In this document: piece after piece, positions 1 to 8,144 of the stretch
Layout of the letters: each line of letters begins with the position of its first letter
Numbering within the stretch: the stretch's first letter is position 1
IMG/VR virus record: IMGVR_UViG_3300008113_000047
Span: 1 to 61,212 of that record
Strand: one strand, 5' to 3'
Length of the DNA: 61,212 nucleotides
From: a virus
Program-made: the position numbers and the translations under genes
The notes under the pieces: model-generated
Database searches by the model: none
Seen by the model: only the letters and a program-made list of their open reading frames with translations
Told to the model about the DNA's origin: nothing

Positions 1-62
1 ACTTCAACTCCTTGACTAGCAAGCCTTTTACCACTTTCAATTAACAGTTCAAATATTTTCAT
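1..62 (-). CDS. partial CDS (N-terminus only), capsid-targeting-like start
   Basis: The start codon and about 20 residues of a minus-strand gene are visible; the rest lies before the window. The peptide begins MKIFELLIESGK. It resembles the starts of the next four genes and the T4 capsid-targeting peptide (MKTYQEFIAE), with an LIE tripeptide fitting the prohead protease pattern [IL]-x-E. Its function cannot be judged from this fragment. Confidence 0.5.
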   Translation of the reverse strand, partial: MKIFELLIESGKRLASQGVE

Positions 63-74
63 TTTTAACTCTCA

Positions 75-452
75 TTACACGCCGTATTTGTTTCGTTTAG
101 GTTTTGCAACTGGACTAACAACGTTGGTTGTTTTTAATTCTTGACTAGTTAAATCTCCGTGATTTAAATCTTTCCATTTTGCTCCTACTGCCTTGTAGGC
201 TTTTTTAAGCATTTCTTGTTCTTGGGGTGTATATGGGTGAGTAGTCTTACTTTTGTCAACCCAACTTTTAGCATCCATATCAGGATCGTTTGTACCATCT
301 GTACAAGCAACTGCCATACCTAAACGATATGACACATAGTCGCTGTTTCGTCTTTCAGCATCAGTATATAAATTTATACCAGTAGTTGACATGCCTTGTC
401 GTTTAGATATTGCTCCTGCCTTAATTTCAGTTATAAATTCTTTTGCTCTCAT
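75..452 (-). CDS. hypothetical protein, possible capsid-packaged internal protein
   Basis: A 125-residue protein that I do not recognise. It starts MRAKEFITEIKAG, close to the T4 internal-protein leader, with ITE as a candidate prohead protease site. The remainder is soluble and basic near its C-terminus, with no membrane segment and no catalytic motif that I can name. Its start overlaps the stop of the preceding nucleotidyltransferase-like gene by 4 bases (ATGA), so the two are probably translated together. Packaging into the virion is inferred from the leader only. Confidence 0.7.
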   Translation of the reverse strand: MRAKEFITEIKAGAISKRQGMSTTGINLYTDAERRNSDYVSYRLGMAVACTDGTNDPDMDAKSWVDKSKTTHPYTPQEQEMLKKAYKAVGAKWKDLNHGDLTSQELKTTNVVSPVAKPKRNKYGV

Positions 453-1465
453 TGGAAATATCCTTTAACCATATCTAGACCTTTTTGGATCTTTTCTCTG
501 TCTGCATTGGCACGTGCAATAGCATCTGGGGTTTGTGCTTTGTCACGCTTTTTACCAGCAATGTCAATTTGTGCTTTTTCTTCGTAACGTTGCCAAAACT
601 TATTCATAAAATCTTGTGCAGAGTTAAAATTTTGTAAATCACCTTTACCAAACATACCACTTGCTTCTGCACTTGAGGCAAATCCCTTCATACCATTAAC
701 TAGTTTGCTTATTTTAACATCGTTAATGTCGTTGCCAGAGAACTGTTTGAGCATGGGATCAATTCTTGGATTGTTCACGCCCATACGTTTGGCCAAATAC
801 ATAAACACATCTAATATAAATGTTTTTGGATTTGTTGTCACTGTGATTATTTGTGTATCTTTTTGTTTACTAAACGGCACACGTTGGTCATCAATTACTT
901 TAAGTTGTACTCCAGCATGTTGAATACTCATGTCAAGTATTTCACCAAATACACTGTACATGTTACCTGACAGTAAACCTTTGATACCACGTTCTGGAGT
1001 TACACGAGTAGCACCCCAATCCGCCATTTTTTGCTCATGCCACATAAAGTCAATTTGAACATAGTCTTGTTTACCAACTTGGAAAATTGGATGACCAGGT
1101 TTGCTTTCAGTTGTGTCTACATACGCAGGATTTGCAGTCTTAACAAAATCATCTGCTAGTTTATTCCAATAACCACTAAACTGTCCGTAAGTTAATCCTT
1201 CAACTGGCGGTGCAATCATTTGTAAATCAATATCGCCATAAATTGTATCTGGTCTTTCAATGGCGTCTTGTTCATGGTATGCACTGCTACCTGTTGGTCT
1301 TCCACGTTTAATTTGACCAACGTTTTTATTTTTAATAAAGTTATTGAAATCAACAACAAATCGATCTACTACAGATAAGGCAACACTTACAATTTTAGGA
1401 TGTAGTACAGTGTTTTGTGTTTTGGTAGTATCCCACCCGCCTTCAAATAGATCTTTAATACGCAT
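449..1465 (-). CDS. nucleotidyltransferase-like protein with capsid-targeting-like leader
   Basis: This 338-residue protein has the layout of the DNA polymerase beta-type nucleotidyltransferase fold: a Gly-Ser pair at about residues 59-60, a GDIDL carboxylate pair at D78/D80 and a third acidic residue in QIDFMW at about D139. These would bind two metals and transfer a nucleotide to an unknown acceptor. The N-terminus MRIKDLFEGG matches the leader shared by its neighbours, with LFE as a possible protease site. The C-terminal third is Lys/Gln-rich and probably helical. It lies directly downstream of a metallopeptidase gene with the same leader. The target is unknown; an injected, host-modifying enzyme is speculation based on the leader. 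Confidence 0.6.
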   Translation of the reverse strand: MRIKDLFEGGWDTTKTQNTVLHPKIVSVALSVVDRFVVDFNNFIKNKNVGQIKRGRPTGSSAYHEQDAIERPDTIYGDIDLQMIAPPVEGLTYGQFSGYWNKLADDFVKTANPAYVDTTESKPGHPIFQVGKQDYVQIDFMWHEQKMADWGATRVTPERGIKGLLSGNMYSVFGEILDMSIQHAGVQLKVIDDQRVPFSKQKDTQIITVTTNPKTFILDVFMYLAKRMGVNNPRIDPMLKQFSGNDINDVKISKLVNGMKGFASSAEASGMFGKGDLQNFNSAQDFMNKFWQRYEEKAQIDIAGKKRDKAQTPDAIARANADREKIQKGLDMVKGYFQ

Positions 1466-1473
1466 GATGGTCC

Positions 1474-1860
1474 TTATTCAAATACTTCTGGAAACTTCTG
1501 ACCAAAGTTACGCATTATTACGCCTGCAACAGAATTAGCTTCATTTTCTTCTGGACTACCTGTGGCACCAACATCGTCCCCTTCAAGTTGTCCGTCTAAA
1601 TCTTGTTTATAGTGAGTTAGTTCATGTGCTAGTGTTCTAAACACATCAACTGGGTGTCTATCCTTAGTGGATAAAATTATTGATTTTTCGCCTGGCTGAT
1701 AACCGCCAAATGATTTGTGTGTTACTGAATATTCTTTGTTATCTATGAGATTAATTTTAGGTAACGATTCAAGACCCAATTCTTCAGAACAGTGTTTAAG
1801 AAAATGATTTAAAAGAGTAGGATCAATCCTACCTTCAAATAACAGATCTCGTATCTTCAT
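1474..1860 (-). CDS. HExxH zinc metallopeptidase-like protein with capsid-targeting-like leader
   Basis: A 128-residue protein with a clear zinc-binding HELTH motif at residues 79-83 and a downstream ENEAN segment (about residues 105-109) that could give the third, glutamate ligand of a gluzincin-like site. Small phage zincins of this layout occur in T4-like phages of aquatic bacteria. The start MKIRDLLFEGR carries the shared leader with LFE. It overlaps the upstream gene by 26 bases and sits 8 bases from the nucleotidyltransferase gene, so it belongs to one operon. Whether it cleaves proteins or only keeps the fold is not visible. Confidence 0.65.
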   Translation of the reverse strand: MKIRDLLFEGRIDPTLLNHFLKHCSEELGLESLPKINLIDNKEYSVTHKSFGGYQPGEKSIILSTKDRHPVDVFRTLAHELTHYKQDLDGQLEGDDVGATGSPEENEANSVAGVIMRNFGQKFPEVFE

Positions 1861-2203
1861 CTTTTTTATTCTTCTTTGTAGTAATATTTTCTTTATTGAT
1901 CTTAATGAGTTGTTTTATCATCTCATTTCTCATTGCTTTTGGAAAAAGTTTGTTTGGATCTGTTTTTAATTCTTTTTCTTTATAAAATTCGATGCAACAG
2001 TCGTTGATAACTTTTACGTAATCTTTACGTAAATCTTCATCTTTAACGTTCTTATTGTGCTTGTGGATCAGTGGGAGAAGTTTCTCTCGATAGATGTCAT
2101 TATCATCGAGTATAAAGGCCATGACGTCCTTACGTATTTGGTCGTCATTTTCTTTCTCTTCTGGTTCAGTTGTATTCTGACTAAAAAATTCAAATAATTT
2201 CAT
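1835..2203 (-). CDS. hypothetical protein, first gene of the leader-peptide cluster
   Basis: A 122-residue, highly charged, probably helical protein without a recognised domain. It starts MKLFEFFSQN, similar to its neighbours, but with Gln rather than Glu at the candidate cleavage site, so it may not be processed. It is the first gene after a late-type promoter about 50 bases upstream and two hairpins in the leader. Its end overlaps the peptidase gene by 26 bases. Confidence 0.65.
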   Translation of the reverse strand: MKLFEFFSQNTTEPEEKENDDQIRKDVMAFILDDNDIYREKLLPLIHKHNKNVKDEDLRKDYVKVINDCCIEFYKEKELKTDPNKLFPKAMRNEMIKQLIKINKENITTKKNKKDEDTRSVI

Positions 2204-2224
2204 GATATATGTGCCTTACTCACC

Positions 2225-2257
2225 CATGGTAAAGGTACCATGATTTTAACTATCATG
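2225..2257 (-). promoter_or_regulatory. two overlapping hairpins in the 5' leader of the 2203 gene
   Basis: Two perfect inverted repeats lie between the late-type promoter and the gene starting at 2203: CATGGTA/TACCATG at 2225-2242 with a 4-base loop, and CATGAT/ATCATG at 2239-2257 with a 7-base loop. They share bases 2239-2242, so they cannot form fully at the same time. The role is unknown; an mRNA stability or translation switch is possible. Confidence 0.45.
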
Positions 2258-2265
2258 TATTTATT
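2257..2265 (-). promoter_or_regulatory. T4-type late promoter AATAAATAC
   Basis: On the minus strand the motif AATAAATAC lies about 50 bases before the gene starting at 2203. It matches the T4 late promoter core TATAAATA, which is read by gp55-loaded RNA polymerase. Similar motifs precede most virion genes in this window. Confidence 0.5.
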
Positions 2266-2286
2266 TGAATTGAGCTAGTACCAATA

Positions 2287-2715
2287 TTAGTGATTGACTT
2301 GAATTGACGTTAAAACGCCTTGTGTTATAACAACTTTTGCACGAATCCAAACAAAATTACCTACAAAATTAAGAAATCTATTGGATTGATCTGTGCCATC
2401 AAACGTAGCATCTGTACCAACAATAGCAAACCAATCAGATTCTGCTGGATTTGTTACTAGACTTGCTTGAAGCTGTATGGCGCCTCTAAAGTTATTGTTC
2501 TCACCAGGGTTAACTAGATTAGATTCAGGCCATGGAGTGTACCCGCCGGTATGTAAGCCGTTTCCACCGTAATAACCTTCGCCCTTGATTTTGTCACTAT
2601 AATATGTTTGAGCGCCACTTACCCCAGATGGATATGTTAGACTCGATGTTTTATTTGGGTTTCCGTTTGAATCCGTACCCGATGTAAAAAGTAGTGTTTC
2701 GCTTAGTGCTGGCAT
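2287..2715 (-). CDS. small virion structural protein
   Basis: A 142-residue protein rich in Gly, Asn, Ser and Thr, with a predicted beta structure and a C-terminal segment (NFVWIRAKV) of the kind found in small virion proteins of aquatic T4-like phages. No membrane or signal segment is seen. A late-type motif GTAAATATA ends six bases before the ATG, and no good Shine-Dalgarno sequence is visible, so a very short leader is likely. The family call rests on recollection of similar proteins; the position in the virion is unknown. Confidence 0.55.
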   Translation of the reverse strand: MPALSETLLFTSGTDSNGNPNKTSSLTYPSGVSGAQTYYSDKIKGEGYYGGNGLHTGGYTPWPESNLVNPGENNNFRGAIQLQASLVTNPAESDWFAIVGTDATFDGTDQSNRFLNFVGNFVWIRAKVVITQGVLTSIQVNH

Positions 2716-2720
2716 AGTCT

Positions 2721-2729
2721 TATATTTAC
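2721..2729 (-). promoter_or_regulatory. late-type promoter GTAAATATA
   Basis: The motif ends six bases before the ATG at 2715 and overlaps the end region of the upstream gene. T4 late transcription starts a few bases after the motif, so the transcript would begin at or next to the start codon. Confidence 0.4.
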
Positions 2730-3425
2730 CTATATTAGTTCAGATTTTAATACGTATTCTTCAGTTTTATTCAAATGATCACCCATGATCATTAGGGCCA
2801 TACTAGCCATTTTTTGATCCTTGGCATAGAAGTATTGTCCGTATATGTATGGGTGTGCAAGCCCAACTAAAACTCGTCTAGTGCCTATAGGGATATGTAT
2901 TCTGTCTTTGAAATTGTCTGCCCAAGATACAAATTTTTGCAAATTTTCATAACTACGAATATCACCATTTTTAAGATATATTTTATATCTATATCCTTCT
3001 AGAGGTAGTTGTGAGCATATTACTTTATTTTTACTACCAGATAAAAACATTTCTGATTCTAACGATTCAGGCAAATGTATTTCTGTAACAAATCCATGCA
3101 ACGCTTTTTCAATATTAGATATTAGGGATTTAGAATTAGTAAAAATTGCACACGAACTCCCTTCAACTCTAACTTGATGATCAACTGACTTTAATTCTTT
3201 CTCTAATATTGATGATATCAATATCAAGTCTTTCCTGTGATTGTTTATGTCATCAATAATTGAATTTAAGTAAAAATTACCAGTCTTTTTAGTTTGAACA
3301 GTGGTTATGTATTCTAGTCCTCGTCGACGTAGTTGCCCAATTCCAGGGCAACTGACGACAACTTTGTAGAGCCATTTTTTGTAAAATAACTTTTTAGTAA
3401 AAAGATTTTTAATCTTGTGTTGCAT
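2730..3425 (-). CDS. hypothetical protein
   Basis: A 231-residue protein with a very basic N-terminal 40 residues containing several Lys-Lys pairs and a CPGIGQLRRRG stretch. The rest is mixed alpha/beta. I recognise no domain. It starts 17 bases inside the end of clpA, so it is translated with the ClpA-deformylase group. The basic head could bind nucleic acid or an acidic partner, but nothing stronger can be said. Confidence 0.65.
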   Translation of the reverse strand: MQHKIKNLFTKKLFYKKWLYKVVVSCPGIGQLRRRGLEYITTVQTKKTGNFYLNSIIDDINNHRKDLILISSILEKELKSVDHQVRVEGSSCAIFTNSKSLISNIEKALHGFVTEIHLPESLESEMFLSGSKNKVICSQLPLEGYRYKIYLKNGDIRSYENLQKFVSWADNFKDRIHIPIGTRRVLVGLAHPYIYGQYFYAKDQKMASMALMIMGDHLNKTEEYVLKSELI

Positions 3426-5691
3426 TTTCTTCTATACTTGGCTCAGTATCTTTTACGATTGGTAATGGGTCAAAGTAATCAAATACTAGCTGATCATTAA
3501 CAAAGTCTACTTTAACTAAACCACCGTTTACTAGTTTACCAAACAGTATTTGTCTGCTTAAAGGCTTCTTAATGCCTTCATCAATTACACGTTGCATTGG
3601 TCTAGCACCCATCTTGCTATCAAACCCTTTGTCAATAAGATGATTTTTAGCAGTTTCAGTTAACTGTACAAACACATTCTTATCAGTAATTAACGAATTC
3701 ATTTCTTTAATAAACTTGTCAACAACTTTTGTCATTACACTGTGTTCAAGTTTCTTAAACGTAATAATTCCATCTAAACGATTGCGGAACTCAGGAGCAA
3801 AGAATCTATTAACAGCATTGTTGATTTCGCCAAGTTTTTCTTGACTGCCAAAACCAATATTAGATTTCTCACTATCAGAAGCGCCTAAGTTAGAAGTCAT
3901 AATGATAATAACATTACGTGCATCTGCTTTCTTACCATTGCTACCAGTAACAAAACCGTTGTCCATAAGTTGCAACATCACATTACTAACGTCTGGATGC
4001 GCTTTTTCAATTTCATCCAGCAACAATATACAGTTTGGATTTTCTTGAAGCTGAGTTATTAGTTGCCCAGCATTGTCTTCAAAGCCAACATATCCTGGAG
4101 GGGCACCAATAAATTTAGCAACTGAGTGTTTCTCTTGGAACTCACTCATATCAAAACGTAGCATCTTAATGCCCATTTTATTTGCAAGTACTTTAGCAGT
4201 TTCAGTTTTGCCACAACCAGTTGGACCAACAAACAAGAAACTACCAATTGGCTTATTATGACTCTTAAGTCCAGCCTGTGCTATATAAATTTTATCAAGC
4301 AATGAGTCTACAGCAGTATCCTGACCATATACTTCAGATTTAATGTCACCTTCTAAATCATGTAACGTAGTTGTGTCTTTAGCGGCTACTTGTTCTAAAG
4401 GCAATCCAGTCATCTTGGCAACTTCAAATACAACTTCATCGTGATCTACTGTACCACCTTCTTCATCACGCACCTTAAAGCGAGCACAGGCACAGTCAAT
4501 GATATCAATTGCTTTATCAGGCAATTTTTTATCACTCATATACTTGACACTATATTTTACAGAATCAATAATTGCTTGATTAGTAATTTTGCATCCATGA
4601 TGCTTTTCGTAATACTTTTTAAGACCTTTAATAATCTTAATAGTAGTTACTTCGTCAGGCTCGCCAACCATAACACGTTGGAACCTGCGCATTAAGGCAC
4701 GATCCTTTTCAAAGTGCTTGCGGAATTCTTCCCACGTAGTTGATGCAATGACTTTTAACCCACCTTTAGCAAGTGCAGGCTTTAGCATATTAGCCATATC
4801 ATTGCTCTGACCACTGCTTGTTCCTGCACCGTTCATCATGTGTGCTTCGTCAATAAACAAAATGCACTTTTTCTTTTTTTGGATAGCTGTAAGAACATTT
4901 TTAAGACGTTCTTCAAAATCTCCACGATATTTAGAACCAGCTAACAAAGCACCAATGTCTAAAGTATAGACTGTGTGGTCTTGAATAAACTTAGGAACAT
5001 TGCCTTCAACAATCTTACGTGCAAGTCCTTCAGCAAGAGCTGTTTTACCAACCCCTGGATCACCAATTAGCATAACGTTTGACTTGTGTCTACGTGCAAG
5101 AACTAATTGCATTTCTTCTAGTTCTTTATCTCTGCCAATTACAGGATCAATTTCTTTATTCTTAACTTTAGCATTTAAATTCGTACAGAAGTTGCCAATA
5201 TATGCTTCAAGTTTATTTTCTGGCACAGTGTTTTCTTCTCCGTCTTGACTACTAGGGCCAATTTCTTTATTAACGTATTCAATAAATTTGTCTTTTTCAA
5301 TATTAGCACTACGAAGATAAAATGCCGCATGACTTTTCTTTTCGTTTAAAATGCTTAAAAAACAATCGATTGGTTCAATAGTTGTTCTTCCAGAAAACAA
5401 TGTGTGAGTAAATGCTCTGTTAAGCATACGTTCAACACTATTAGTCTTTTTTGGTCTGGAATTTGATGTTTGGTCAACGATACTAACAAGCTCGTTTTTA
5501 ATATAGTTTTCTAACTTTGTAGTCAAGTCTTGAACATCTGTGCCGTAGCCCATAAGTACGCTATTGAATGTTTCGTCAGTGACCATGCAATATAAGAAAT
5601 GTTCTAGCGTGATATATTGATGATGGTTATCTAACGATAACTGAATTGCACGTTCAAAGATCTTTTCTAGATCTTCATTTGGTTCTAGCAT
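3409..5691 (-). CDS. clpA: ClpA-type AAA+ unfoldase
   Basis: This 760-residue protein has the full ClpA order: an N-terminal Clp repeat domain (residues 1-145), a first AAA module with Walker A GDPGVGKT (210-217) and Walker B ILFIDEAH (about 277-284), and a second AAA module with Walker A GPTGCGKT (489-496) and Walker B ILLLDE (about 555-560). It lacks the long middle domain of ClpB. An IGF tripeptide at 612-614 sits where E. coli ClpA has its IGL loop, which docks onto ClpP. The phage also encodes ClpP (41943-42563), so a phage ClpAP protease is likely; it would unfold and degrade host or phage proteins. It overlaps the deformylase gene by 17 bases. Confidence 0.95.
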   Translation of the reverse strand: MLEPNEDLEKIFERAIQLSLDNHHQYITLEHFLYCMVTDETFNSVLMGYGTDVQDLTTKLENYIKNELVSIVDQTSNSRPKKTNSVERMLNRAFTHTLFSGRTTIEPIDCFLSILNEKKSHAAFYLRSANIEKDKFIEYVNKEIGPSSQDGEENTVPENKLEAYIGNFCTNLNAKVKNKEIDPVIGRDKELEEMQLVLARRHKSNVMLIGDPGVGKTALAEGLARKIVEGNVPKFIQDHTVYTLDIGALLAGSKYRGDFEERLKNVLTAIQKKKKCILFIDEAHMMNGAGTSSGQSNDMANMLKPALAKGGLKVIASTTWEEFRKHFEKDRALMRRFQRVMVGEPDEVTTIKIIKGLKKYYEKHHGCKITNQAIIDSVKYSVKYMSDKKLPDKAIDIIDCACARFKVRDEEGGTVDHDEVVFEVAKMTGLPLEQVAAKDTTTLHDLEGDIKSEVYGQDTAVDSLLDKIYIAQAGLKSHNKPIGSFLFVGPTGCGKTETAKVLANKMGIKMLRFDMSEFQEKHSVAKFIGAPPGYVGFEDNAGQLITQLQENPNCILLLDEIEKAHPDVSNVMLQLMDNGFVTGSNGKKADARNVIIIMTSNLGASDSEKSNIGFGSQEKLGEINNAVNRFFAPEFRNRLDGIITFKKLEHSVMTKVVDKFIKEMNSLITDKNVFVQLTETAKNHLIDKGFDSKMGARPMQRVIDEGIKKPLSRQILFGKLVNGGLVKVDFVNDQLVFDYFDPLPIVKDTEPSIEENATQD

Positions 5692-6187
5692 AATTTTTTA
5701 CCTTTTTTGATTTTTTAACGGCTAACGCCCATTTAAGTTGACTTAAACGATCTTTCATTACGATACCATCTAAGTGGTCCAATTCATGTAAAAAACATTT
5801 ACAGTTGTAACCTTCCATTCGTTCAGTTCGTTCTTCATTATCACTAGTATTGTATTTTACAACAATCCAAGTAGGTCTTTTAATTTTAGCAAAAATATTT
5901 GGAAAACTTAAACAGCCTTCTTCTATATCTTGAAATTCGTTACTAGCGTCAATTACTGTTGGATTAAACATAGCAAGACTTGCTTCAGGCATGAGTGAAT
6001 GTCCCATTGCAAATACTCTAGTTTTAATGCCAATTTGTGGACTCGCAAGTCCAATTCCATTATTGGCAAACATAATTGCTAGTAATTCTTTTTCTAATTC
6101 TTTTGGATCCATAATAGGATTATCAAAATCAAATGCTGGCATTTGTTCTTCTAATATTGGATCTGGATGAAATACAAGTTTTACCAT
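5675..6187 (-). CDS. def: peptide deformylase
   Basis: A 170-residue enzyme that removes the N-formyl group from new proteins. All three family motifs are present: GIGLASPQ (44-51, canonical GxGxAAxQ with Ala to Ser), EGCLS (90-94) with the metal-binding Cys92, and HELDH (134-138) with the two metal-binding histidines and catalytic Glu135. Deformylase genes are known in many aquatic phages, where they are thought to support synthesis of fast-turnover host or phage proteins. The C-terminus is Lys-rich. It sits between the DnaJ-like gene and clpA, making a protein-maturation and turnover group. Confidence 0.95.
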   Translation of the reverse strand: MVKLVFHPDPILEEQMPAFDFDNPIMDPKELEKELLAIMFANNGIGLASPQIGIKTRVFAMGHSLMPEASLAMFNPTVIDASNEFQDIEEGCLSFPNIFAKIKRPTWIVVKYNTSDNEERTERMEGYNCKCFLHELDHLDGIVMKDRLSQLKWALAVKKSKKVKNYARTK

Positions 6188-6195
6188 ATTAATAT

Positions 6196-7038
6196 TTAAT
6201 TTTTAAGTTGTTTGATTAAAGATAATTTAATAGGATCAGTAATTTTAGGAACGCTAACATTAACTCTTACATATAGTTTTCCAACATTGCCCTGTTGGTC
6301 ACGCATTCCTTCATTCTTCAATCCCAGTGTAGTTCCTGGTTGTGTTCCAGCAGGAACTACTACTTGCAACCTTCTACCATCTAATGTGTCAATTTCAGCA
6401 CTTGTGCCTAGTATAGAATCAAAACAGTCAATAGTAACATCAGTTAATAAATTTAGTCCTTCTCTAGCATACACTGGGTGAGGAGCGATATTAATTATAA
6501 TTGTTAAATCACCTGCAGGTAATCCACCAATACTGTCATCTCCCATGCCAGCATAACGTATAGCCATGCCATTGTCAATGCCAGGTGGAATATTAATTCC
6601 TACATTTTTACCAACACCGCCAGGATGCGTGATTGTGATATTTTTATTGATCCCAGTAAACGCTTCTTCTAATGTCAATGTCATTTGAACATTAAAGGAT
6701 TTATTTTTTGTAGGGGGTTGTGGTCTAAAACCGCGTGGAGTAAATCCAAAATCAAAACCAAAGTTTTGAAAGATATCTTCCATATTATTGAAGCCTTGAT
6801 TAAAATTCTGACTTCTATAAGTTCTTTGATTTGGATTTAGTGGATCAATGCCTTGATCTAACTGCATACGTTTTTCTCTGTCTGAGAGAATTTCGTGTGC
6901 TTCGTTAATTTCTTTGAATCGTTGTTGATCGCCACCCCGGTCAGGATGGTGCTTCATTGCGGCTTTTCTAAATGCTTTTTTGATTTCCTCAGCACTTGCG
7001 GTTTTTGGAACACCAAGGATTGCATAATAATCTTTCAT
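6196..7038 (-). CDS. DnaJ/CbpA-like co-chaperone
   Basis: A J-domain protein of 280 residues. The J domain has the essential HPD at 31-33, followed by a Gly/Phe-rich linker (about 70-110) and two C-terminal substrate-binding beta domains. The cysteine-rich zinc domain of true DnaJ is missing, so it is CbpA-like (type II). It would stimulate ATP hydrolysis by the host DnaK, since no Hsp70 gene is visible here. The ATG at 7038 is preferred over a start six codons upstream because it begins the J domain and lies exactly six bases after a perfect -10 hexamer; it has no Shine-Dalgarno, suggesting a leaderless message. Confidence 0.9.
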   Translation of the reverse strand: MKDYYAILGVPKTASAEEIKKAFRKAAMKHHPDRGGDQQRFKEINEAHEILSDREKRMQLDQGIDPLNPNQRTYRSQNFNQGFNNMEDIFQNFGFDFGFTPRGFRPQPPTKNKSFNVQMTLTLEEAFTGINKNITITHPGGVGKNVGINIPPGIDNGMAIRYAGMGDDSIGGLPAGDLTIIINIAPHPVYAREGLNLLTDVTIDCFDSILGTSAEIDTLDGRRLQVVVPAGTQPGTTLGLKNEGMRDQQGNVGKLYVRVNVSVPKITDPIKLSLIKQLKN

Positions 7039-7044
7039 AACACT

Positions 7045-7073
7045 ATTATATAACAAAGAAAGGCAACTGTCAA
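7045..7073 (-). promoter_or_regulatory. sigma70 promoter, leaderless arrangement, before dnaJ-like gene
   Basis: Minus-strand TTGACA (7068-7073), 17-base spacer and TATAAT (7045-7050) form a perfect consensus host promoter. Six bases separate the -10 from the ATG at 7038, so the expected start of transcription is the A of the start codon. Confidence 0.85.
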
Positions 7074-7100
7074 GCTGCCTTTTGAAAGTTGTTTAACCTG

Positions 7101-7331
7101 TTATGCCAGTTGTGCAACAGCGTATACTGCGGTCACAAACATAGTCTTATATTCAATTGAAGTGGCATTATCAGTTACTTCATCAAGACGTGTTAGGTCT
7201 AGCATGAGTTCTTGAAATTCACTATCAGTAATATCGCCTTTGTTGTGTTGCTCAGTTAGCATAAGAGCCATTTGAGCACGTTCACCAATTGGTCCGCCAG
7301 TTTGTGCCAATTTATACAAATTATCAATCAT
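7101..7331 (-). CDS. hypothetical protein of the lysis region
   Basis: A 76-residue, mostly helical protein without signal peptide or clear membrane segment. Its start overlaps the stop of the upstream lipoprotein gene by one base. No recognised domain. Position at the 3' end of the lipoprotein and holin cluster suggests co-expression with lysis genes, but no function is visible. Confidence 0.6.
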   Translation of the reverse strand: MIDNLYKLAQTGGPIGERAQMALMLTEQHNKGDITDSEFQELMLDLTRLDEVTDNATSIEYKTMFVTAVYAVAQLA

Positions 7332-7723
7332 TAAAATCTCCCTAATATAGCACTGGCAGCTTTTTCAGTCTGTGTGGTCATAATTTTTTTCTTAATTTCA
7401 CAATAACTTTCTGTGCCTTGCTTGTCTATACTACGCTTATAAAAATCATCAACTGTATCTTGAATTGGTTTGACTAGCTTGATAACATCATTTTGACGCC
7501 AGCCCTTGCTTTCACTATACATAACAAACCATTGTAAATTATCTTTAATAACTTTAACTTGTGGCGCATGTGCTTCTTTACAATTCAACTGCGCCACACT
7601 TTGTCTAACATCGATAATTTTTGATGATTGATTAACATCGGAAAAACTTGGAACCATTTCCTTAATACTAGCACAGCCAGTTAAGGAAATAACCACCATA
7701 CCAGTAAAAAGTAATTTTCTCAT
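7331..7723 (-). CDS. lipoprotein
   Basis: A 130-residue protein with a lipoprotein signal peptide: basic start MRK, hydrophobic core and lipobox LTGC with Cys17 as the expected lipid-bearing residue. The mature part is soluble, Lys/Gln-rich and contains two further cysteines. It should sit on the inner or outer membrane facing the periplasm. It overlaps the next upstream gene by 4 bases (ATGA). Function unknown; a role in lysis or envelope modification fits the location. Confidence 0.75.
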   Translation of the reverse strand: MRKLLFTGMVVISLTGCASIKEMVPSFSDVNQSSKIIDVRQSVAQLNCKEAHAPQVKVIKDNLQWFVMYSESKGWRQNDVIKLVKPIQDTVDDFYKRSIDKQGTESYCEIKKKIMTTQTEKAASAILGRF

Positions 7724-8010
7724 TTCTTGCCAGATTCCTTAGTTGCGCCTTCAACTTTTGTACCTTCATGCTTTTCGTGAATTTTAACCACTTTGCACTT
7801 TTCAACTTCTTTACCTGTTTTGGCGTCTGTAGTTTTGATACATGCTTTTTTAGTTTTTGGAGCTTCGTCTTTTTTAGCATCTGCTGGAGCTGATGCAGGA
7901 GCAGAAGTTTTCTTAATTTCTGCTACTTCTTTTTTTGGTTCTTCTTTAGCACAGGCTACTGTACCAAATGCTAACATACTTGTAAAAATTGCTGTTGCTA
8001 ATAGTTTCAT
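7720..8010 (-). CDS. Lys/Ala-rich exported protein, probable lipoprotein
   Basis: A 96-residue protein with an N-terminal signal peptide and a TVAC lipobox-like site (Cys20). The mature chain is a low-complexity stretch of Lys, Glu, Ala, Pro and Ser with two more Cys residues. Such a charged, disordered chain could reach across the periplasm or bind peptidoglycan, but no domain supports either. It overlaps the following lipoprotein gene by 4 bases. Confidence 0.65.
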   Translation of the reverse strand: MKLLATAIFTSMLAFGTVACAKEEPKKEVAEIKKTSAPASAPADAKKDEAPKTKKACIKTTDAKTGKEVEKCKVVKIHEKHEGTKVEGATKESGKK

Positions 8011-8020
8011 TTTATTTTCC

Positions 8021-8134
8021 TTATTTTTTAAACATGGCTAAAACTCTAGCCTGTATTGTTTTTGCAAATTCTGGTTGAGGGAAATTCCAACCAACAAATG
8101 CACCTAATGCTAACCAAAATAATGTTTCTAACAT
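8021..8134 (-). CDS. 37-residue membrane miniprotein
   Basis: A short gene reading MLETLFWLALGAFVGWNFPQ and then a charged tail ending AMFKK. It has a single N-terminal membrane helix and a good ribosome binding site (AAAGGAAAAATT before the ATG). It lies between two membrane-protein genes with tight spacing. It could be a small lysis or anti-holin peptide; that is inference from place and size only. Confidence 0.6.
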   Translation of the reverse strand: MLETLFWLALGAFVGWNFPQPEFAKTIQARVLAMFKK

Positions 8135-8144
8135 AATTTTTCCT

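Noticed and set aside
7668-7880. Very Lys/Leu-rich 70-codon frame overlapping two exported-protein genes
   Set aside because: It is an alternative frame of the Lys/Ala-rich lipoprotein region. The signal peptides and ATGA coupling of the other two frames explain the DNA better.
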